Origin: Pseudorhodoferax soli
GTDB taxonomy: Bacteria > Pseudomonadota > Gammaproteobacteria > Burkholderiales > Burkholderiaceae_C
Assembly: GCF_003337555.1 (NCBI RefSeq)
Contig: NZ_QPJK01000007.1
Location: 412,416 to 476,415 of the forward strand
Direction of reading: 5' to 3'
Length of the DNA: 64,000 nt
This document shows positions 46,361-56,620 of the stretch, in pieces; the stretch's first letter is position 1; each line of letters begins with the position of its first letter. Position numbers and translations under genes: made by a program. The notes under the pieces are model-generated. The model was not told the DNA's origin and ran no database searches. It saw nothing but the letters and a program-made list of their open reading frames with translations.

Positions 46361-48513
46361 GCGTTCCCTCTGATCTTGATCACGTGTGCCGGCATCTGGG
46401 ACGGGACCAGCATCACGAAATTGCCGCCATCCTGCCACTGGAACGACTGGCCCGTCAGCAGGTCTTCTGCCACGAAGCTGCCGCCGTCCGCGCCGAGCCA
46501 GGCCGCGTCCACATGGACCCAGCCGCTCTGCGTGAAGGTGGCGTCGATGTTGACCACCGTCAGCACGGCGTTGCGGCCGTCCGCGTCGCGCTTGGCGTAC
46601 GCGATCAGGTAGGGGTTGCTGGTGTCGAAGAAGCGCAGCGAGGCGTTGGAGTGCAGCGCCGCGTTCTCCTTGCGGATGCGGTTCACGGTGGCGATGAAGC
46701 CGGCGATGCTGTCCGGGCGGTCCAGCGTGAGCTCGCCCCAATGCCGCACCTGGTACTTCTCGGAGTCCATGTACTCCTCGCTGCCCGGCTTGACCGGTTC
46801 ACCCTGCAGCAGCTCGTACGGCGGGCCGTAGATGCCGTAGCTGGCCGAGAGCGTGGCCGCCAGCACCAGCCGGCTCATGAAGATGGCCCTTGGGCCGTGG
46901 TGCAGGTGCTCGTTGAGGATGTCGGGCGTGTTGGGCCAGGCGTTGGGGCGGTAGTAGTCGGCACCGGGGCCGTGCGCCAGCTCGGTGAAGTACTCCATCA
47001 ACTCGTGGCGGTCGTTGCGCCAGGTGAAGTAGGTGTAGCTCTGCGAGAAGCCCAGCTTGGCCAGCCGGTGCATGACCTTGGGCCGCGTGAAGGCCTCGGC
47101 CAGGAACAGCACGTCGGGGTGCTCGGCCTTGACCGCCGTGATCACCCATTCCCAGAACGCGAAGGCCTTGGTGTGCGGGTTGTCGACGCGGAAGATGCGC
47201 ACGCCCTCGCCGATCCAGTGGTCGAACACGCTCTTGAGTTCCAGCCACATCGCGCGCCAGTCCGGCGTCTCGAAGTCGAACGGGTAGATGTCCTGGTACT
47301 TCTTGGGCGGGTTCTCGGCGTACTGCACGCTGCCGTCCGGCCGCTTGCGGAACCAGTCCGGGTGCGCTTTCACATAGGGGTGGTCGGGCGCGCACTGGAA
47401 GGCGATGTCCAGAGCGAGTTCGATGCCCAGCGCGTTGGCGGCGCGCACCAGTTCGCGGAAGTCCTCGGGCGTGCCGAGTGCCGGCAGCACGTCCTTGTGG
47501 CCGCCCTCTTCGGCGCCGATGGCCCAGGGGCTGCCGACGTCGCCTTCCTGGGCGACCAGCGTGTTGTTGCGTCCCTTGCGGCGCGCCCGGCCGATGGGGT
47601 GGATCGGCGGCAGGTACAGCACGTCGAAGCCCATCTCGGCCACATAGGGCAGGCGCGCCTGCACGTCCTTGAAGGTGCCGTGGCGGCCTTCCTCCAGCGC
47701 GGCGGAGCGCGGGAACATCTCGTACCAGCTGCTGAACGCGGCGCGCTCGCGGTCGACCACCAGCGGCAGGCCCTCGGGGCTCCACCAGACGGCGTGGCTG
47801 CGGTCCGGGTAGAGATCGGCCAGCGCGGCCAGGTCTTCGCTGAGCGCCGCGGCCTTGATCGAAGCGACCTCCTGCGAGACCGAGTCCATCTCGGCGATGG
47901 TGGCGCGGCCGGCCTGCTCGGCACGGCTGCGCAGGTTCTCGGCCAGGCGGGCGAGCCGGGCGCGGTCGTCGCCCTCGGCGCGCTCGGAGGCCTGGCGCAC
48001 GAGCTCGGCGCCCACACGCGCGGCGATCAGGATGTCGGCCAGGTCCAAGCGGCGAAGCAGCTCGGCGCGCCACGATTGGAAGTGGTCGACCCAGGCGCAG
48101 ACGGTGTAGCGCCAGCGGCCCTGGGCATCCGGCGTGCACGCGGCCGACCAGACGTCGTTGCCCACGGCCTGCATCTCGGTTTCCTGCCAGGCGTCGGCCC
48201 CTTCCTTGCGCAGGCAGAGCCTCACCCGCACCTTGTCATGGCCGTCGGTGAAGGCGTGCGCGGTGACGGCCAGCGCCTCGCCGACCACGCGCTTGACCGC
48301 GAAGCGGCCGGCGTCCACCTGAGGCAGCACGGCATCGATCACGGCCCGGGCCTGCCCTTCGTCGGGCAGATCCACCACCGGCCCGGCGGGCGCGGCTGGG
48401 GCTGGTGTGGCTGCAGCTGCGGCTGGCAAGTCGGTGGCAGGCACCGCGGCTGCTGGCTTGGCGCGCGGGCGGCGCGGCTTCTTGTCGGCTTGGGCTTCAG
48501 TCGGCATGGGCAT
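46357..48513 (-). CDS. glgE: Alpha-1,4-glucan:maltose-1-phosphate maltosyltransferase
   Basis: A 718-residue GH13_3 enzyme that extends alpha-1,4-glucan with maltose from maltose-1-phosphate. It has a low-complexity Ala/Pro-rich N-terminal tail (residues 1-50), an N-terminal beta domain, the family segment [17 protein letters not shown], the nucleophile in [17 protein letters not shown] and the acid/base in [15 protein letters not shown]. Two in-frame ATGs (48513, 48507) overlap the glgB 3' end by 17 or 11 bases; the upstream one is reported. With treS/mak and glgB it makes a full GlgE pathway. Confidence 0.95.
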
Positions 48514-50419
48514 CCGGTTCCGGGCGGAACATCAGGGTGGACAGGGGCGGCAGGGTCAGCGCCAGCGAATGGGCGTGGCCGTGCGCGCCTTCGTCGCTGG
48601 CGTGCACGCCGCCGTAGTTGCCCAGGCCGGCACCGCCGTAATCCTGGGCGTCGGTGTTGAGCAGTTCCTGCCACAGGCCAGGCAGCGGCACGCCGAGCCG
48701 GTAACCATAGCGCGGCACGGGGGTGAGGTTGCTGACGACCAGCACGGGGGGATCGCCATCGGCTCCCTTGCGCAGGAACGCGAACACGCTGGCCTGGCTG
48801 TCGTCCTGCGCAACCCAGGCGAAGCCCTCGGAAGCAAAGTCCAGGCGGTGCAGGGCCGGTTCGGCGCGGTACAGGCGGTTCAAGTCGCCCACCAGCTTGG
48901 CCACGCCGGCGTGCGAGGGTTCGCGCGACTGCGCCCAATCCAGCTCGCCCTCGTGCGCCCATTCGCGGCCCTGGCCGAACTCGCCGCCCATGAACAGCAG
49001 CTTCTTGCCCGGGTGGCCCCACATGAAGCCGAACAGCGCGCGCAGGTTGGCGAACTTGCGCCAGGCATCGCCCGGCATGCGGCCCAGCAGCGAGCCCTTG
49101 CCGTAAACCACCTCGTCGTGCGAGAGCGGCAGCACGAAGCGCTCATGGAAGGCGTAGACCAGCGAGAAGCTGAGCTGGCCCTGGTGGTGCTTGCGGTAGA
49201 CCGGGTCCAGGCCGAAGTACTTGAGCGTGTCGTGCATCCAGCCCATGTTCCACTTCATCGAGAAACCCAGGCCGCCCTCATCGGCGGGGTGCGAAACGCC
49301 GGGCCAGGCGGTCGATTCCTCGGCGATCACCAGCGCACCGGGCAGCTCGCGCGCCACGGCCGCGTTGAGCGTGCGCAGGAAGTGCACGGCCTCCAAGTTC
49401 TCGCGGCCGCCGAACTGGTTGGGAATCCACTCGCCGTGCTTGCGTGCGTAGTCCAGGTAGAGCATGGAGGCCACGGCGTCCACGCGCAGCCCGTCGAAGT
49501 GGTACTCGCGCAGCCAGAACAGCGCAGACGACAGCAGGAAGCTGCGCACCTCGTTGCGGCCGTAGTTGAAGATGCTGGAGTTCCACTCGGGATGGAAGCC
49601 CTGGCGCGGATCGGCATGCTCGTACAGGTGCGTGCCGTCGAAGGCCTGCAGGCCGTGCGCGTCGGTCGGGAAGTGCGAGGGCACCCAGTCCAGGATCACC
49701 CCGATGCCGAGCTGGTGCAGGTGGTCGATGAAGAACTTGAGGTCCTGCGGCGTGCCGTAGCGCGCCGTGGGCGCGAAGTAGCCCGTGGTCTGGTAGCCCC
49801 AGGAGCCGTAGAACGGGTGCTCGGTCACGGGCATGAGTTCCACGTGCGTGAAGCCCATGGCCTGCACATGGTCGCCGAGCGCCTGGGCCAGCGCGCGCCA
49901 ACCCAGGAACTGGCCGTCGTCGCGGCGCCAGGAGCCGGGGTGCACCTCGTAGATGGACATCGGCGCGTCGGCGGCCTGGCGCTCGCCACGGCCCGACATC
50001 CAGCCAGCGTCGCTCCAGTCGAATTCCAGCGACCACAGCCGCGACGCGGTGGCCGGGGGCAGCTCGGCGGCCAGCGCATACGGGTCGGCCTTGTCGAGCG
50101 GCTGGCCCGTGGCCGTCACGATGCGGTATTTGTAGCTCTGGCCATGGCGGGCCGCGGGGGCCTCGCCCTCCCAGATGCCGCTGCCGTCCTCGCGCCGCGC
50201 CAGCGGCTCGGCGCCGGCCTGCCAGCCGTTCCACTCGCCGATCACGCTGACGGCGCTGGCATTGGGCGCCCAGACCACGAAGTGCGCCCCCTGCCCGCCC
50301 GGCCGCAGCGTTGCACCGAGCCGGCCGGCCAGCGCGGTGTGCGTGCCCTCGCGAAAATAGTGCAGGTCATGTTGCGCCAGCGCGGCGTCGGTGGAAAGCG
50401 TGGCTGCGGTGTGCTGCAT
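48497..50419 (-). CDS. glgB: 1,4-alpha-glucan branching enzyme
   Basis: A 640-residue GH13_9 enzyme that introduces alpha-1,6 branches. An N-terminal CBM48 domain ([20 protein letters not shown]) precedes the barrel with [17 protein letters not shown], the nucleophile in [16 protein letters not shown], the acid/base in [13 protein letters not shown] and the third Asp in [13 protein letters not shown]. It is the first gene of the minus-strand trehalose/glucan operon. The ATG at 50419 starts MQHTAATLS. The 133-base gap upstream (50420-50552) is GC-rich with no obvious promoter consensus. Confidence 0.95.
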   Translation of the reverse strand: MQHTAATLSTDAALAQHDLHYFREGTHTALAGRLGATLRPGGQGAHFVVWAPNASAVSVIGEWNGWQAGAEPLARREDGSGIWEGEAPAARHGQSYKYRIVTATGQPLDKADPYALAAELPPATASRLWSLEFDWSDAGWMSGRGERQAADAPMSIYEVHPGSWRRDDGQFLGWRALAQALGDHVQAMGFTHVELMPVTEHPFYGSWGYQTTGYFAPTARYGTPQDLKFFIDHLHQLGIGVILDWVPSHFPTDAHGLQAFDGTHLYEHADPRQGFHPEWNSSIFNYGRNEVRSFLLSSALFWLREYHFDGLRVDAVASMLYLDYARKHGEWIPNQFGGRENLEAVHFLRTLNAAVARELPGALVIAEESTAWPGVSHPADEGGLGFSMKWNMGWMHDTLKYFGLDPVYRKHHQGQLSFSLVYAFHERFVLPLSHDEVVYGKGSLLGRMPGDAWRKFANLRALFGFMWGHPGKKLLFMGGEFGQGREWAHEGELDWAQSREPSHAGVAKLVGDLNRLYRAEPALHRLDFASEGFAWVAQDDSQASVFAFLRKGADGDPPVLVVSNLTPVPRYGYRLGVPLPGLWQELLNTDAQDYGGAGLGNYGGVHASDEGAHGHAHSLALTLPPLSTLMFRPEPDAHAD

Positions 50420-50552
50420 CCGAGACACTGTCGGAGACGCGGCAGCGCGCGGCGAGCGGACAGCTGCCGCAGCCCTTGTAGGCCAAGGCCGCGACCGCCA
50501 CCCGGCGGTGGTACAACCGGGGTCCCGACCCTCCTGCTGAGCACCGCCACCC

Positions 50553-50780
50553 ATGAATGAAGACATCGGCCAGGTGTTTGTCGTCGACTGGTCCTTTCTG
50601 CTGATCCTGGGCGGGCTGGCGGCCATCACGGTGGCCTTGTTCATCCGGCGCATCCGCATGAAGCGGCGCGCCCGGAACGAAGAGCGCCGCAAGCGCCGGC
50701 GCGAGTACCGGGCCTGGCTGCGCAAGAGCGGCGTGCAGCCCCTGAGCCCCGAGGAAGAGCACGACAGGCCGGTACGCTGA
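50553..50780 (+). CDS. Small single-helix membrane protein with basic tail
   Basis: A 75-residue protein of unknown function: a short acidic lead, one hydrophobic helix ([19 protein letters not shown], about 13-31) and a very basic cytoplasmic tail ([19 protein letters not shown]). It is divergent from glgB. No ribosome-binding site is clear. Codon composition agrees with its neighbours, and the protein composition looks real rather than a shadow frame. Confidence 0.6.
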   Translation: MNEDIGQVFVVDWSFLLILGGLAAITVALFIRRIRMKRRARNEERRKRRREYRAWLRKSGVQPLSPEEEHDRPVR

Positions 50781-50834
50781 CCCGCCCGGGTTGCCACCAA
50801 TGTCCCACCACTGACACATTGCTAGGCTCTGCAG

Positions 50835-50862
50835 CGGCCCGCAGCCCTGATGCCGCGGGCCG
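50835..50862 (+). terminator. GC hairpin between small ORF and ABC operon
   Basis: CGGCCCGC (50835-50842) and GCGGGCCG (50855-50862) form an 8-bp stem, followed by TTTC. The T-run is short, so termination would be weak; it could also be in the 5' leader of the downstream gene. The flanking CAATGT...ACATTG inverted repeat (around 50797-50820) may mark a promoter/operator. Confidence 0.35.
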
Positions 50863-50892
50863 TTTCACTTGTTCCGCACAAGCCGCAGCGCC

Positions 50893-51912
50893 ATGAAAAC
50901 CATCCACAACATCTTCCTCGCCGGCGCCTTGCTGGCAGCTTGCGCGGGCGCCTCGGCCCAGCAGGTCAACGTCATCTGCTCGGTCCAGGCCGACTGGTGC
51001 AACATGATCGCCACGGTCTACGCAAAGACCACGGGCGTGAAGATCAACCTCGCCCTCAAGGGCTCGGGCGAGGCCCTGGCCCAGCTGATCGCCGAGAAGG
51101 AGAACCCCAAGACCGACGTGTGGTTCGGCGGCACCGGCGACCCGCACCTGCAGGCCGCCGAGCAGGGCCTCACGCTGGAGTACAAGTCGCCTTCGCTGGC
51201 GCAGCTGTACCCGTGGGCGCAGCAGCAGGCCCAGCAGTCCGGCTTCAAGACCGTGGGCATCTACTCCGGCCCGTTGGGCTTCGGCTACAACACCGAGCTG
51301 CTGGCCAAGAAAAAGCTGGCCGCGCCCAAGGCCTGGGCCGACCTGCTCAAGCCCGAGTACAAGGGCGACATCCAGGTCGCCAACCCGGCATCGAGCGGCA
51401 CGGCCTACACCATGATCGCCACGCTGGTGCAGCTGATGGGCGAGGACAAGGCGTTCGAGTACCTGAAGGGCCTGCACAGGAACGTGGGCCAGTACACGCG
51501 CTCGGGCACCGGGCCGATCAAGGCCGTGGCGCGCGGCGAGACCGCGGTGTCCATCAGCTTCGTGCACGACGCGCCGCAGGAGCGCATGCAGGGCTTCCCC
51601 GTCGAGACCACCACGCCCAGCGAGGGCACGGGTGCCGAGATCGGCTCCATGAGCATCATCAAGGGCGCGCGCAACCTCGAGCAGGCCAAGAAGTTCTACG
51701 AGTGGGCGTTGAGCCCCGGCGCCCAGGCCTTCGGCGCCGCGTCCAAGCAGTACCAGCTGCCATCGAACAAGGCGACAGCGGTGGACCCGAACGTGCCGGA
51801 CTTCAAGAAGATCAAGATGATCGACTACGACTACAAGAAGTACGGCGCGAGCGCGGAGCGGCGGCGCTTGATCGCGCGCTGGGAGAAGGACGTCAACTCG
51901 CTGCCGCGCTAA
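50893..51912 (+). CDS. ABC transporter periplasmic binding protein (iron/phosphonate-type)
   Basis: A 339-residue binding protein with a signal peptide ending near residue 22 (AGALLAACAGASA) and the AfuA/FbpA-like pattern VYAKTTGVKINLALKGSGEALAQL, TDVWFGGTGDPHL and GFGYNTELL. This family binds ferric iron, 2-aminoethylphosphonate, thiamin or related ligands, and the ligand cannot be assigned. It is first of a three-gene ABC importer operon. Confidence 0.88.
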   Translation: MKTIHNIFLAGALLAACAGASAQQVNVICSVQADWCNMIATVYAKTTGVKINLALKGSGEALAQLIAEKENPKTDVWFGGTGDPHLQAAEQGLTLEYKSPSLAQLYPWAQQQAQQSGFKTVGIYSGPLGFGYNTELLAKKKLAAPKAWADLLKPEYKGDIQVANPASSGTAYTMIATLVQLMGEDKAFEYLKGLHRNVGQYTRSGTGPIKAVARGETAVSISFVHDAPQERMQGFPVETTTPSEGTGAEIGSMSIIKGARNLEQAKKFYEWALSPGAQAFGAASKQYQLPSNKATAVDPNVPDFKKIKMIDYDYKKYGASAERRRLIARWEKDVNSLPR

Positions 51913-54129
51913 GTGCTCTCCCGCAAACCCAACGCCGCGGCCTGGATCTGTGTCGCGGCGGGTCTTCTCGCCTATGTCGCCCTGCCCTGGTATGCCATCC
52001 AGGACACCAGCTGGTACGAGGCCCTGCCCGGCATCTTCTCTGCCGGTGACGCCGCCAACGGCCTGCTGCAGGCGTTCGGGCAGAACCGCCCCTGGCTGCT
52101 GTTCGGCGTGGCCGGCCTCGCGCTCTGCGCGGTCGGCGCGGTGCAGCCGCCGGGCCGCGGCCAGGGGCGCTGGCTGCTGATCGGCGGCCTGCTCGGCGCG
52201 GCGGGCCTGGCGATCGCGGGCTTCACCATCGGCGCGCGCGGCTGGAGCGTGGCGGCGCTGAACACCGCATTCGGCGAACTCGCGACCAACCAGTTCGGCA
52301 TCGGCGCGGGCGGCTTCGTCGCGCTGGTGGCGCTGGTCCTGCTGGCGGCCTTCGGCCTCGCGCGGCTGGGCTTCTTCCGCGGCGACCTGTTCGTCTCGGG
52401 CGCGGTGATCGGCTGCGGGGTGCTGATGGCGCTGTTCATCGCCTACCCGGTGGGCAAGGCGCTGGCCGGCGCCTTCCTGCTGGAAGACGGCGGATGGTCC
52501 CTCGGCGCCTTCTTCGAGCGGGTGTTCACCGAACGCATCTGGGGCCTGGGCTGCGTGGCCGGCGGCACCAGCTGCGGCGTGGCCTGGAACACGCTGCTGC
52601 TGGCCTTGCTGACGGCCACCGGCACGACCATCCTCGGCACCATGATCGCGTTGATGGCCGAGCGCGGCAACCGGCGCCTGCAGGGGCCGCTGCGCGTGAT
52701 TGCGCTGCTGCCCATCATCACGCCGCCCTTCGTCGTCAGCCTGGGGCTGATCCTCCTGTTCGGCCGCGCCGGCGTGGTCAACCAGCTGCTGGAGAGCTGG
52801 TTCGGCCTGCAGCCCACGCGCTGGTTCTATGGCCTGCCCGGCATCCTGACGGCGCAGCTGTTCGCCTTCACGCCCATCGCCTTCATGATCATGCGCGGTG
52901 TGGTGCAGGGCATCGCGCCCAGCCTGGAAGAAGCGGCGCAGATGCTGCGCGCCGACCGGCGCCGCACCTTCTTCACGGTCACGCTGCCGCTGCTCAAGCC
53001 CGGGCTGGCGAACGCCTTTCTGGTGGGTTTCATCGAGAGCATCGCCGACTTCGGCAACCCGGTGATCGTCGGCGGCCAGTACAGCGTGCTGTCCACCGAC
53101 ATCTTCTTCGCGATCGTCGGGGCGCAGTACGACGCGGGCCGCGCGGCGTCGCTGGCCTGGGTGCTGACCATCTTCGCGCTGGCGGTTTTCGCGCTGCAGC
53201 GCGGCGTGCTGGGCAAGCAGAACTACACCACGGTCAGCGGCAAGGGCGATGCCGGCATCGCCATGGCGCTGCCCGATGGCGTGCGCCGTGCGTGCTACAG
53301 CGTGGCCCTGCCCTGGATCGCGTTCACGGTGGTGGTCTACCTGTTCGCGTTCGCGGGCGGCTTCGTGCAGACCTGGGGCCGCGACTACACGCCCACGCTC
53401 AAGCACTTCACCACGGCCTTCGCGCTGGAGTGGGGACAGTTCGGCCTGGTCTGGGCCGGCACGGCCTGGAACTCGCTGATCACGACGCTGAAGCTGGCGG
53501 GCATCTCGGCGCCGATCACGGCGGCGCTGGGCCTGCTCATCGCCTGGCTGCTGGCGCGCAACGAGTTCAAGGGCCAGGGCGCCTTCGAGTTCGCGGCGCT
53601 GCTGGCGTTTGCGATCCCGGGCACGGTGCTGGGCGTGAGCTACATCCTGGCCTTCAACGTGCCGCCGCTGGAACTCACGGGCAGCGGGCTGATCATCATC
53701 CTGTGCTTCATGTTCCGCAACCTGCCGGTGGGCGTGCGCGCCGGCACGGCGGCGTTCAAGCAGCTCGACCGCTCGCTCGACGAGGCCTCGCTGATGCTGC
53801 GCGCCTCCACCGCGCAGACGCTGTTCCGCGTGGTGCTGCCGCTGCTCAAGCCGGCGCTGGTGGCGGCGCTGGTCTACAGCTTCGTGCGCGCCATGACCAC
53901 CGTGAGCGCCGTGATCTTCCTGGTCACGGCCGAGAACGAGCTGGCCACCACCTACATCATCGGCCGCGTGGGCAACGGCGACTACGGCGTGGCGCTGGCC
54001 TACTGCACGGTACTGATCGTGCTGATGTCGCTGGCGATCGCGCTGATCCAGTTCGTCGTCGGCGAACGCAAGCTGGGCCGGCGCAAAACGCCGGCACACC
54101 AGGGGCACCACAAGATGGAATCGGTATGA
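51913..54129 (+). CDS. Fused two-domain ABC permease with extra N-terminal membrane segment
   Basis: A 738-residue inner-membrane permease of the FbpB/PhnU type with two MetI-like halves. The EAA loops are SLEEAAQMLRADRRRTFFTVTLPLLKPG split across residues about 337-364 and SLDEASLMLRASTAQTLFRVVLP near 618-640. The first 150 residues hold four or five additional helices not present in standard 500-560-residue members. GTG at 51913 follows the binding-protein stop codon directly. Overlaps the ATPase gene by 4 bases. Confidence 0.88.
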   Translation: MLSRKPNAAAWICVAAGLLAYVALPWYAIQDTSWYEALPGIFSAGDAANGLLQAFGQNRPWLLFGVAGLALCAVGAVQPPGRGQGRWLLIGGLLGAAGLAIAGFTIGARGWSVAALNTAFGELATNQFGIGAGGFVALVALVLLAAFGLARLGFFRGDLFVSGAVIGCGVLMALFIAYPVGKALAGAFLLEDGGWSLGAFFERVFTERIWGLGCVAGGTSCGVAWNTLLLALLTATGTTILGTMIALMAERGNRRLQGPLRVIALLPIITPPFVVSLGLILLFGRAGVVNQLLESWFGLQPTRWFYGLPGILTAQLFAFTPIAFMIMRGVVQGIAPSLEEAAQMLRADRRRTFFTVTLPLLKPGLANAFLVGFIESIADFGNPVIVGGQYSVLSTDIFFAIVGAQYDAGRAASLAWVLTIFALAVFALQRGVLGKQNYTTVSGKGDAGIAMALPDGVRRACYSVALPWIAFTVVVYLFAFAGGFVQTWGRDYTPTLKHFTTAFALEWGQFGLVWAGTAWNSLITTLKLAGISAPITAALGLLIAWLLARNEFKGQGAFEFAALLAFAIPGTVLGVSYILAFNVPPLELTGSGLIIILCFMFRNLPVGVRAGTAAFKQLDRSLDEASLMLRASTAQTLFRVVLPLLKPALVAALVYSFVRAMTTVSAVIFLVTAENELATTYIIGRVGNGDYGVALAYCTVLIVLMSLAIALIQFVVGERKLGRRKTPAHQGHHKMESV

Positions 54130-55169
54130 ACGGAATAGAGTTCCACAACGTCACCAAGCGCTACGGCACGGACGCCAGCGCGCCCCTGGCCGTCAAGGGC
54201 ATCAGCTTCGAGGTGCCGCAGGGCACGCTGACCACCATCCTCGGCCCCTCGGGCTGCGGCAAGACGACCACCTTGCGCATGATCGCGGGGCTGGAGTCGC
54301 CCACCGGCGGCAAGATCGTCATGGGCGGGCGCGACGTGACCACGCTGGGCCCGGCCGATCGCAACGTCTCGATGATGTTCCAGAGCTACGCCCTCTTTCC
54401 GCACATGAATGTGGTGGAGAACGTGGCCTACGGCCTGCGCATGGGCGGCGCCACCAAGCCCGAGGCCACGGCGCGCGCCAGCGACGCACTCAAGGGTGTG
54501 GGCCTGGTCGGCTTCAACGCGCGGCTGCCCAGCGAACTCTCGGGCGGCCAGCAGCAGCGCGTGGCGCTGGCCCGCGCGCTGGTGCTGGAGCCAGCGGTGC
54601 TGCTGTTCGACGAGCCGCTGTCCAACCTGGACGCGCGGCTGCGCCGCGAGATGCGCGAGGAGATCCGCGCCATCCAGCAGCGCCTGAAGCTCACGGTGGC
54701 CTATGTCACGCACGACCAGAGCGAGGCGCTCGCGGTGTCGGACCAGATCATCGTGATGGACCACGGCGTGATCGCGCAGCGCGGCACGCCCGAGGAGCTG
54801 TACAGCCGTCCGCAGAGCGAATTCGTGGCCGGGTTCATGGGCGAGGCCATGGTGTTCCCCGCCCATGCCCAGGCCGATGGCCGCGTCGCGCTCGGGCCTT
54901 TGCGGCTCACCCCCAGGCACCCGGTGGCGGCCGGCCCCGTCAAGGTGGCCGTGCGGCCCGAGGCCTGGCAGATCGGCGCGCCGGGCGGCCTGCCCGCCAC
55001 GCTGCGCAAGGCGGCCTACCTGGGCGGCTTCTACGAGTACGGTTTCGAGACGCCGCTGGGGCCGGTGTTCGTGGTGTCGTCTGACCTGGAGCGCGTGCTC
55101 GCGCCCGGTGCCGAGACGGCGCTGGGCCTGGGCCGGCACGGCGTGTCGGTGGTCCAGCAGCCGGCCTGA
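54126..55169 (+). CDS. ABC transporter ATPase
   Basis: A 347-residue nucleotide-binding subunit. Walker A is GPSGCGKTT (about residue 40), the Q-loop is MMFQSYALF, the signature is LSGGQQQRVALARAL, Walker B is VLLFDEPLSNLD and the H-loop is YVTHDQSEA. A C-terminal TOBE-like domain follows. It powers the importer encoded just upstream; ATGA overlap with the permease gene. Confidence 0.95.
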   Translation: MNGIEFHNVTKRYGTDASAPLAVKGISFEVPQGTLTTILGPSGCGKTTTLRMIAGLESPTGGKIVMGGRDVTTLGPADRNVSMMFQSYALFPHMNVVENVAYGLRMGGATKPEATARASDALKGVGLVGFNARLPSELSGGQQQRVALARALVLEPAVLLFDEPLSNLDARLRREMREEIRAIQQRLKLTVAYVTHDQSEALAVSDQIIVMDHGVIAQRGTPEELYSRPQSEFVAGFMGEAMVFPAHAQADGRVALGPLRLTPRHPVAAGPVKVAVRPEAWQIGAPGGLPATLRKAAYLGGFYEYGFETPLGPVFVVSSDLERVLAPGAETALGLGRHGVSVVQQPA

Positions 55170-55190
55170 GGCGCGGGGCCGCCAGGGCTT

Positions 55191-55211
55191 GGCCGGGGCC
55201 ATCGCCCGGCC
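55191..55211. terminator. GC hairpin between convergent operons
   Basis: GGCCGGG (55191-55197) pairs perfectly with CCCGGCC (55205-55211) across a 7-base loop in the 79-base gap between the converging ABC operon and the outer-membrane-protein gene. No T-run is present, so any termination role is uncertain. Confidence 0.3.
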
Positions 55212-55248
55212 GGGATGGCCCGGCACAGGAAGGCGGTGCCGAGCCCGC

Positions 55249-56340
55249 TCAGAAGCTCTTGCTGACGCGCACCTGCGAGTAGGTGCCGTTCTTGGCGTTG
55301 CGCGATTGCAAGGTGGCCATGTGCTGCAGCGTGAGCACGGTGTCCACCACCGGGATGCGCGTCGTCCAGAACAGGCCGGCGTTGGTCGAGCGGTAGCGGC
55401 TGGGGCCCCAGCGGTTGCCGCTGTCGTCCTGGAACTGCTGGGCATGGACCACGTGCACGCCCACCGGCCCCAGCCGCGTCATGGTGCCCACCGCGGCCTC
55501 CAGGCTGGCCCAGTTGCCGCTGCGCAGGTCGTTGTCGCGGTTGCGCGTGTTCAGGCCCACGGTGACCCGGCCCGCCAGTGCGATGTCGGGTCGCGGCAGG
55601 TAGACCAGTTGGGCCACGGGCCGCAGCGTGTAGAAGTTGCCGAAGCCGATGTCCGGGCCCGAGGCCTGGTTGTAGCGGCCGGTGGGAAGCACCAGCGAGG
55701 CGCCGGCCAGCACGCGCAGCCGGTCGTCCGCATGGCGCCAGCCGGCGTGCAGTTCCATGTCGCCGATGTCGGAGACGTTGCCGCCTTCGGCAGCCGCCAT
55801 GGCCGCGACGGTGCCCTGGAACTGCTTGTCGAAGCCGGCCTGCGCCGCGGCCTGCGTGGCGGCCGGCACGGCGGGGTTCCAGTTCAGCGTGGGCGTGGTG
55901 GCTTGCGCGCCGAAGCCCTGCTTCTTGATGCCGTACGGCAGGTTGAAGGCCAGCGCCAGCCGGCCGCCGCCGTAGCGTGCCGCGCTGAGCCAGGCCAGGC
56001 CCAGGTTCCATTGCACCAGCGAGCCCCGCGCATCGATGACGCCGGTGGCAGGGCCATAGGTCGGGTACAGGGCCGCGGGCGTGGGCGCCGGCAACGGCAA
56101 GGTGCCACCCGGCAGGGTCTGGGTGAGCCGCTCGCCGTCGTTGCCTGTGATCTTGTGGATGTCCACGCGCGTCAGCGCGATGCCGCCGGTCAGGCCTTGC
56201 AGATCGGGCGGCGCGAAGATCTCGCCGCCCAGGCTTCCGGCCAGGTTGTAGCGCACCTGGAAGTCTTCGCCGGCCTGCGCCAGGGAGCTTGCGGCAAGGG
56301 TGCAGGCAAGGGTCAGCGCGAGCTGGGCGGTGGCGTTCAT
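55249..56340 (-). CDS. Outer-membrane channel-like protein (Phenol_MetA_deg type)
   Basis: A 363-residue protein with a signal peptide (LALTLACTLAASSLAQA) and alternating beta strands ending in a C-terminal Phe (VRVSKSF), the pattern of an outer-membrane barrel. It resembles the transporter-like proteins found beside aromatic degradation genes. The ligand is unknown. The ATG at 56340 is preferred over an upstream start because the signal peptide begins there. It converges with the ABC importer operon. Confidence 0.8.
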   Translation of the reverse strand: MNATAQLALTLACTLAASSLAQAGEDFQVRYNLAGSLGGEIFAPPDLQGLTGGIALTRVDIHKITGNDGERLTQTLPGGTLPLPAPTPAALYPTYGPATGVIDARGSLVQWNLGLAWLSAARYGGGRLALAFNLPYGIKKQGFGAQATTPTLNWNPAVPAATQAAAQAGFDKQFQGTVAAMAAAEGGNVSDIGDMELHAGWRHADDRLRVLAGASLVLPTGRYNQASGPDIGFGNFYTLRPVAQLVYLPRPDIALAGRVTVGLNTRNRDNDLRSGNWASLEAAVGTMTRLGPVGVHVVHAQQFQDDSGNRWGPSRYRSTNAGLFWTTRIPVVDTVLTLQHMATLQSRNAKNGTYSQVRVSKSF

Positions 56341-56518
56341 GGTGGTGGCGTGCGGGTGCGGGCGACGGAGGCGCGGCACCTTAGCACCGTGTTGCAAGCT
56401 GTCACACCGCTTGTCGCCGCTGCACGACGACCCTCACGCAAACCACGGCGCCTCTCCCCGCACTACCCCCGCCGATCCGGCTCAACCGCCTGGCCCGCTG
56501 GCGCAAGATGTAAGCAGC

Positions 56519-56619
56519 CGAGCCGTCCAGCGCCCGGACTTTTTCGGGCACGCTGCCAGGACGCCTTCGGCTTCGCGAGGCTCCGCCTTGCGCGCATCCT
56601 GCCGATGCAGGACGGCTCG
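56519..56619. other. Structured intergenic element (closed multibranch RNA potential)
   Basis: In the 280-base gap 56341-56620, perfect 10-bp arms CGAGCCGTCC (56519-56528) and GGACGGCTCG (56610-56619) enclose three further hairpins: AGCGCCCG / CGGG-CGCT around 56529-56554, GGA-GCCT / AGGC-TCC around 56559-56584 and GCATC-CTGCC-GATGC (56594-56608). The result is a four-way-junction-like fold. It begins 1 base after the hisC stop on the minus strand and could be its 3' structured end, a small RNA or a dispersed repeat. The remaining upstream part of the gap shows nothing recognisable. Confidence 0.45.
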
Positions 56620-56620
56620 C

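Noticed and set aside
56619..56620. hisC-like gene considered as the biosynthetic hisC
   Set aside because: The neighbouring genes are catabolic (hut) and not hisBHAFIE; the biosynthetic assignment is less likely, though it cannot be excluded without the whole genome.
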